Assembly: GCA_903961015.1 (NCBI GenBank)
Contig: CAJCCX010000188.1
Location: 1-37,248, forward strand
Length of the DNA: 37,248 nt
Direction: 5' to 3'
Origin: an uncultured bacterium
GTDB lineage: Bacteria > Planctomycetota > Phycisphaerae > Phycisphaerales > SM1A02
In this document: positions 32,923 to 37,248 of the stretch, one piece after another
Layout: every line of letters starts with the position of its first letter
Position numbering within the stretch: the stretch's first letter is position 1
Translations under genes and position numbers: made by a program
The notes under the pieces: generated by a model
Told to the model about the DNA's origin: nothing
Database searches by the model: none
The model's input: only the letters and a program-made list of their open reading frames with translations

Positions 32923-35082
32923 ATGAAGCGCTCTGGCTTAATGTTTTTCCCTCCCATATCAATTTTGTTGGGTGCACTCAGTTCATTCGCAGTTGCATCG
33001 CCCGTTCCAGATGATCAAGGTTCTGCTCCGCCGAAGTGCAATATCTTGTTCGTGATCTTGGATGATGTTGGTGCGGACCAATCGAGCCTTTCGAATCCAT
33101 CAGGCACAGGTCTTGCGCAAACTCCAACGATCGATGCGATCGCAGCGCAAGGAGTCAACTTCACCAATTGCTGGTCGATGCCAGAGTGCTCGCCAAGCCG
33201 AGCCTGTTTCTTTACTGGGAGATTTCCAAGTCGGACCGGGGTTGGTTCGCCAATGACTCAGCCAACGCTCGCACAGTCGCAGTGCTCGCCATTCGAAATG
33301 ACAACGCCACGCATTCTCGGCAATGTGGGATACGAGTGTGGACTCTTCGGCAAATTTCATATCTCACAAGAGAACTACAACCCATTTGGATTACTTGCTC
33401 CATCGTCAAACGGATTTACGAATTTCAACGGCACGCTTCTCGGTGCGCCTCCGTTTATTGATCCGACGATCGCAGGCCAGGTGACCACAGAAACTGTTCT
33501 GTATTCCTGCGGATTTCCAGTTGCGGGAAACGCTCCAGCGATTTGCGCTTGCGCATTTCCACCAGGCGTTGGCGAGACAACGGGAGAGTGTTTTCCTGCC
33601 GTCGATGCACTCGAGTGTTTGACTGCGGGTGGACTTTCACTTGTTGCGGCCGATGGGACGCCGATTCTTGAATGCGATGCGGATGCGGCCGCTCGCATCG
33701 ATTGGGATACTTGGAATGGTTCGTACGCATGGCCTCGAACTATCAACCAATCTGGTGTTGCAAGTCAAGTGACCGCTGTTCGAACCCATGCTGATGTTGA
33801 TCAGGCAGACCTTGCTATCGAATTCATAAATGCTCAGCGCAAGTCGCCGTCGAATCATTGGATGTGCACTCTTTCTTTTTCTGGCGATCACGATCCATGG
33901 CAACCTCCGCCACAAGCGAGCCTTCCTCCAGGAACTGTTTGGCCACCGAAGTTGCCGTATGCGTGTGGTGAGCAGGTGGGTGTCGAGAATTCAGTTATTC
34001 AAGAACGTTTGCTTTCAACTTGGACGATTCAATCGCTTGATTCACAAATTCGCCGCGTGCTACTTTCGACAGGTCTTGCGACGATGGTCGGTGCTCAATT
34101 CAGATTGAACGCCCCCGATACAGTGATCGTTGTCATTGGCGATAATGGATCGTTTCTGACTTCTGTGCGCGATCCTTTCAATCCACTGCGAGCGAAGGCG
34201 ACTGCGTATGAGACTGGCATTCGTGTTCCGCTGGTCATTGCAGGCGGACCAACAACTGCGCCAGGTCGCGCAGTCGATCACATGGTGAATATTGTCGACC
34301 TCCATCAACTGTGGGGCGAGCTTGCGAATGTCAATGTGCATACAGCGGTGCCTGAAGGGCGACGACTTGATTGTCGTTCGATGTTGCCGTACCTCAAATA
34401 TCCTGCAGCTCCGAGCGTGCGGTCGTGGAACTACTCTGAGTATTTCGCGCCCCAACTTGCAGACCCATGCTTTCCGTGCCTCATTGCAACTGGCGCTGCT
34501 GACACGTGTACCGACACGATCCTCACAACGCAGTCATTGTGCGAATCTCAAGGTGGTGTATGGCATCCAGAGGCCACTGATTGCTGCGATTTATTGGCGC
34601 AGATGACAGCGGCTGGAAAGAAGCCTGCGTCTTTCAGCGTGATTTATGCAAAGCAGCGAGCGATTACTGACGGACGCTGGAAACTTGTTTATAGCGAGCA
34701 ACCTCCGTGCCTCTTAAGTCAAGGTGCATGTGATTATGAATTTTTCGATCTCTCACAATGCTTTGCGGCGAACGTACTTTTCGGTCGTGGCATTGACAAC
34801 AAGCAGTTCAATTTGCTCGCGACGTGTGATCCAGTCGCTGATCTAAATTTGGTTCAGCGTGCGGCATACATTCGTCTTCGAGCCCAACTCGCGCTGGTGC
34901 AGGAATCATTCAAATCGTGTGTTGGTGATGTGACGATGGATGGTCAAGTCACTGGCGGCGATCTCACTGCGATGCTTGCATTCTGGGGAGGACCGAGCGT
35001 GGCAGATTTGGATAACGACGGAATCACCAGCGGACCTGACTTGGCGATGCTGCTCGCGAGTTGGGGATGTTCCACACAGTAA
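32923..35082 (+). CDS. Secreted sulfatase with C-terminal dockerin-like domain
   Basis: The 719-residue product has a signal peptide (1-26, 'LSSFAVAS') and an alkaline-phosphatase-like sulfatase domain. The metal ligands 'VILDDVGADQ' (Asp47/48) come first. The formylglycine motif CSPSR at 89-93 then has Cys89 as the residue to be oxidised. 'GDNGSF' and 'YETGIRVPLVIAGG' follow, as in family S1 sulfatases. The domain carries Cys-rich inserts ('FPVAGNAPAICACAFPPGVG', 'ADTCTDTILTTQSLCESQGG'), probably disulfide-bonded. The last ~55 residues hold two Ca-binding dockerin-type repeats ('GDVTMDGQVTGGDLTAML', 'DLDNDGITSGPDLAMLL'), common in planctomycete secreted proteins. The likely substrate is a sulfated polysaccharide. 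ATG at 32923 gives a clean signal peptide. Confidence 0.9.
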   Translation: MKRSGLMFFPPISILLGALSSFAVASPVPDDQGSAPPKCNILFVILDDVGADQSSLSNPSGTGLAQTPTIDAIAAQGVNFTNCWSMPECSPSRACFFTGRFPSRTGVGSPMTQPTLAQSQCSPFEMTTPRILGNVGYECGLFGKFHISQENYNPFGLLAPSSNGFTNFNGTLLGAPPFIDPTIAGQVTTETVLYSCGFPVAGNAPAICACAFPPGVGETTGECFPAVDALECLTAGGLSLVAADGTPILECDADAAARIDWDTWNGSYAWPRTINQSGVASQVTAVRTHADVDQADLAIEFINAQRKSPSNHWMCTLSFSGDHDPWQPPPQASLPPGTVWPPKLPYACGEQVGVENSVIQERLLSTWTIQSLDSQIRRVLLSTGLATMVGAQFRLNAPDTVIVVIGDNGSFLTSVRDPFNPLRAKATAYETGIRVPLVIAGGPTTAPGRAVDHMVNIVDLHQLWGELANVNVHTAVPEGRRLDCRSMLPYLKYPAAPSVRSWNYSEYFAPQLADPCFPCLIATGAADTCTDTILTTQSLCESQGGVWHPEATDCCDLLAQMTAAGKKPASFSVIYAKQRAITDGRWKLVYSEQPPCLLSQGACDYEFFDLSQCFAANVLFGRGIDNKQFNLLATCDPVADLNLVQRAAYIRLRAQLALVQESFKSCVGDVTMDGQVTGGDLTAMLAFWGGPSVADLDNDGITSGPDLAMLLASWGCSTQ

Positions 35083-35599
35083 ATCCGAACAAGTACGAAT
35101 CATCCCACCCAGCAAACCGCTTTCACTTCTACAGAAATTGGTGTTGGGAGTGAAAGGATTTTGGTAGTGACTTCGTCGCAAGTTGCCGGTCATAGTCATG
35201 CCATTGAGCGAATCAATAATTTTGAGGGCAACTCCCTATATTTGTTCAGAAATAGATCGTAAGCAGTACAATATTCTTGCCTGGCCCCAAAACTTGACTG
35301 CATCAAGAATGCGAAGCGTGCCTGTTTGCATCAAAAATATTTTTTTTGAGTTCGCCAGACGTTCACTCGGTAAATATTTCTAGGAATATGTGCCTTTGTT
35401 TCAAAATTATACGCTTTATATATTTTGAATTTTAAAATTTTGAAGTTCGGGTAAGTTCTGGAGTTCATCTACAAGGGAAAACAGCAAAGTTAATTTGCTA
35501 TTGGTCAGATCGGGACTAGTTTAAAATTAGGCAAATTAGGTTTTATTGTGATTCTGGGTGTCCGGGTTGTTTACACAAATTTTCTGGAGAGCTAATTTT
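35083..35599. other. AT-rich 517-base intergenic region
   Basis: No convincing gene is seen here. The left part has a hairpin at 35120-35156 (below). The middle (about 35400-35450) is very AT-rich, with the palindrome AATTTTAAAATT at 35428-35439. The right end has GGAG 10 bases before the ATG of the next gene. The base composition differs from the coding neighbours. Promoters probably lie here, but no clear -35/-10 pair was found. Confidence 0.6.
35120..35156 (+). terminator. Possible hairpin terminator after the sulfatase gene
   Basis: CTTTCACT (35120-35127) pairs exactly with AGTGAAAG (35149-35156), and four inner bases can extend the stem with G-T pairs. The loop is about 13-21 bases. Only a short T-run (GATTTTGG) follows, so termination is plausible but not certain. 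Confidence 0.4.
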
Positions 35600-37248
35600 A
35601 TGCGTTTATACTCGATTAAGCCTATTTTAATAGGAAGTTCTTCTTCGCAAATCATTTCAAAGTTTGCGACTGCGCTGATCGTGTTCATCTCGATAATCGC
35701 TGTGTTTGGATTTACTCCAACGGTGATGGCTGACCAGAACCCGCAGAACCCAAATTTGGTTCGCGGTCCAATTGTGACTTCTATCCCAATCCTTCGTGAG
35801 CGATACTGCGATGGATCATTTCCTGGAGGAGCTCGATTCCAAGCCGAAGTGAATCGAGTCGTTCCAAGAAATGGAACTCCAATCCCATCTTCATGCAAAT
35901 CTGAGTTTAAGGTTGGAATGGAAGTTGTGGCGCTGATTTCAAAGCCGAATGGAATGTTGGATGTGTCGGTTGGTGACCGTGGCCTTGTTTTGTCGTCCGC
36001 AGTTTCAGGAGAAATTCTGGTTCAATGGTTTGGCAAACACTCGGGCCATGATGGAATGGGAAACGGCACATCGCCCGAAATCGCAAATGATGGAAACTCT
36101 CGGTGGTTTGTTCGCTGCAACGAAGTTCGTGCACTCGGAGCAAACGATTCTGCGGGGAATGATGTTCAGCTGCAATTCATCGGCTTGCAACAAAGCGAAA
36201 GCGTAATTGCTTTTTACGACGCTGGATTTGGATCAAGCGGGTCTGGACCAGGTCCAAATTACGGCACGAATTTTTCGGCGGAATCTAGAACGTATTACAC
36301 ATATAACGGATCGAATGAGCCGAATCCAGGCACGGTCGCAACAGTCAGTACGACGGAAATGACTCTAAATTTCGATTACAGCATCCAAGCTATTTCTTTC
36401 GTCTACTCATCAACTGTAAACGTACAAGTCCAGGCATATTCTGGTCTGAATGGAACGGGTAATGTTGTCGGATCGTGGTCATTTTCTCCCAATACAAGTG
36501 GCCCATCTGGGAATACATACAACACATGGAGTCCATCTAGTTCGGCTTGGACTGTCGGAGCTAGATCAATCAGATTTACAGGTAGTGCTAATTATTGGGG
36601 GTTGGACAATATCACGTTCGTAAATTGCCCAGACGCTGACGGCGACGGCACTTCAGATTGCACTGACGGTTGTCCAAACGATCCAGCGAAGACTGCTCCC
36701 GGCATTTGTGGTTGCGGTGTTGCAGATACTGACACCGACGGTGACGGTACTGCGGATTGCAACGATGGTTGTCCAGCAGATGCGAACAAGACTGCTCCCG
36801 GCATTTGTGGTTGCGGTGTTGCAGATACTGACACCGACGGCGACGGCACTGCGGACTGCAATGATGGTTGCCCAGCAGATGCGAACAAGACTGCACCCGG
36901 CATTTGTGGTTGCGGTGTTGCAGATACCGACACCGACGGCGACGGTGTTGCGGATTGCAATGATGGTTGCCCAGCAGATGCGAACAAGACTGCACCTGGT
37001 ATTTGTGGTTGCGGTGTTGCAGATACTGACACCGACGGTGACGGCACTGCGGATTGCAATGATGGTTGCCCAGCAGATCCAGCGAAGACTGCACCGGGTA
37101 TTTGTGGTTGCGGTGTTGCAGATACTGACACCGACGGTGACAGCACTGCTGATTGCAATGATGGTTGCCCAGCAGATGCGAACAAAACTGCACCCGGCAT
37201 TTGTGGTTGCGGTGTTGCTGATACTGACACCGACGGCGACAGCACTGC
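35600..37248 (+). CDS. Secreted protein with tandem thrombospondin-3-like repeats (C terminus beyond window)
   Basis: The gene starts at the ATG at 35600 after GGAG and stays open for 549 codons to the right edge. It has a signal peptide with a hydrophobic core at 22-38 and a likely cut after 'TVMA' (44). An N-terminal domain follows with 'CKSEFKVGMEVVALISKPNG' and 'VQWFGKHSGHDGMGNGTSPE'. A beta-rich middle part (about 195-340) ends 'ANYWGLDNITFVNC', like planctomycete/PEP-CTERM-type exported domains. From about residue 344 it has Asp- and Cys-rich repeats of 33 residues ('GVADTDTDGDGTADCNDGC' then 'PADANKTAPGICGC') that resemble calcium-binding thrombospondin type 3 repeats. A surface or adhesion role is plausible; the total repeat number is unknown. 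Confidence 0.85.
   Translation, partial: MRLYSIKPILIGSSSSQIISKFATALIVFISIIAVFGFTPTVMADQNPQNPNLVRGPIVTSIPILRERYCDGSFPGGARFQAEVNRVVPRNGTPIPSSCKSEFKVGMEVVALISKPNGMLDVSVGDRGLVLSSAVSGEILVQWFGKHSGHDGMGNGTSPEIANDGNSRWFVRCNEVRALGANDSAGNDVQLQFIGLQQSESVIAFYDAGFGSSGSGPGPNYGTNFSAESRTYYTYNGSNEPNPGTVATVSTTEMTLNFDYSIQAISFVYSSTVNVQVQAYSGLNGTGNVVGSWSFSPNTSGPSGNTYNTWSPSSSAWTVGARSIRFTGSANYWGLDNITFVNCPDADGDGTSDCTDGCPNDPAKTAPGICGCGVADTDTDGDGTADCNDGCPADANKTAPGICGCGVADTDTDGDGTADCNDGCPADANKTAPGICGCGVADTDTDGDGVADCNDGCPADANKTAPGICGCGVADTDTDGDGTADCNDGCPADPAKTAPGICGCGVADTDTDGDSTADCNDGCPADANKTAPGICGCGVADTDTDGDST
36716..37248 (+). repeat. 99-bp tandem repeats, five full copies plus a cut sixth
   Basis: Repeat units start at 36716, 36815, 36914, 37013, 37112 and 37211, exactly 99 bases apart, and the array runs off the window. 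A shorter, diverged first unit is at about 36630-36715. Units are nearly identical, with mostly third-position changes and a few codon swaps (for example GAT GCG AAC versus GAT CCA GCG). The repeat is in frame, so copy-number change would keep the gene open. Confidence 0.95.

Noticed and set aside
35183-35383. 66-codon plus-strand frame in the AT-rich gap
   Set aside because: It has no ribosome binding site, odd composition and no recognisable domain, so it is treated as chance.
36592-37245. Long minus-strand open frames (193 and 217 codons) across the repeat array
   Set aside because: They are antisense shadows of the in-frame 99-bp repeats. Their proteins are simple Ser/Pro/Gln or His/Arg-rich repetitions, while the plus strand has a start, ribosome binding site, signal peptide and domains.
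36716-37248. CRISPR-like regular spacing
   Set aside because: The 99-base period is fully repeated, with no unique spacers, and it is coding. There are no cas genes.

Overview
The window looks like a chromosomal segment of a planctomycete, most likely a member of the Phycisphaerae. This is an inference. It rests on a prepilin-like protein ending in a 'FLCMDGHV' type motif, a PEP-CTERM-like C-terminal tail, a sulfatase fused to a planctomycete-style dockerin pair, an archaeal/eukaryotic-type prolyl-tRNA synthetase, a glycine-tract Rho and an EF-Tu with an unusual switch I. No phage, IS element, CRISPR array, rRNA or defence locus was recognised.

Positions 1-6236 are a surface-polysaccharide region. 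Four minus-strand genes (1-4393) encode a WbuB-like glycosyltransferase, cut by the left edge, and three enzymes of a UDP-2-acetamido-2,6-dideoxy-L-hexose pathway: 4,6-dehydratase/5-epimerase, RmlD-like reductase and 2-epimerase. A WcaF-like acetyltransferase and a plus-strand GT2 glycosyltransferase follow. The four leftmost genes are visibly richer in G+C than the rest of the window.

Positions 6288-17764 are mostly housekeeping: cysS, coaE, rho, a prepilin-like protein, then tRNA-Thr, tuf, rpmG, tRNA-Trp, secE and nusG in the classical bacterial order. The ribosomal protein genes that normally follow nusG are absent. In their place stand a small lipoprotein, a CHAD-domain protein and proS. 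Positions 17895-23693 hold a PEP-CTERM-like secreted protein, metG, a membrane protein, a large unknown secreted protein and metF.

Positions 23722-35082 are nearly all plus-strand and tightly packed. The first unit is rex, two lipoproteins and a PGRP/Amidase_2-like protein, ending in a predicted terminator. The second unit is a Ser/Thr protein kinase, a secreted tandem trypsin-like/PDZ protein, a dCMP deaminase-like enzyme, a DUF1579-like protein, a membrane protein, an SDR, a KynB-like cyclase and a sulfatase-dockerin protein. Several junctions overlap by 4 nt, which suggests translational coupling. After a 517-base AT-rich gap, a large secreted protein begins. It carries near-identical 99-nt (33-residue) Asp- and Cys-rich repeats and runs off the right edge.

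No clearly new multi-gene system stands out. The best candidates for a second look are the kinase / tandem protease / Ser-substituted PGRP neighbourhood (possibly envelope signalling), the altered EF-Tu switch I, the 25-glycine tract in Rho and the repeat protein at the right edge. All assignments come from reading the sequence; no database search was run.
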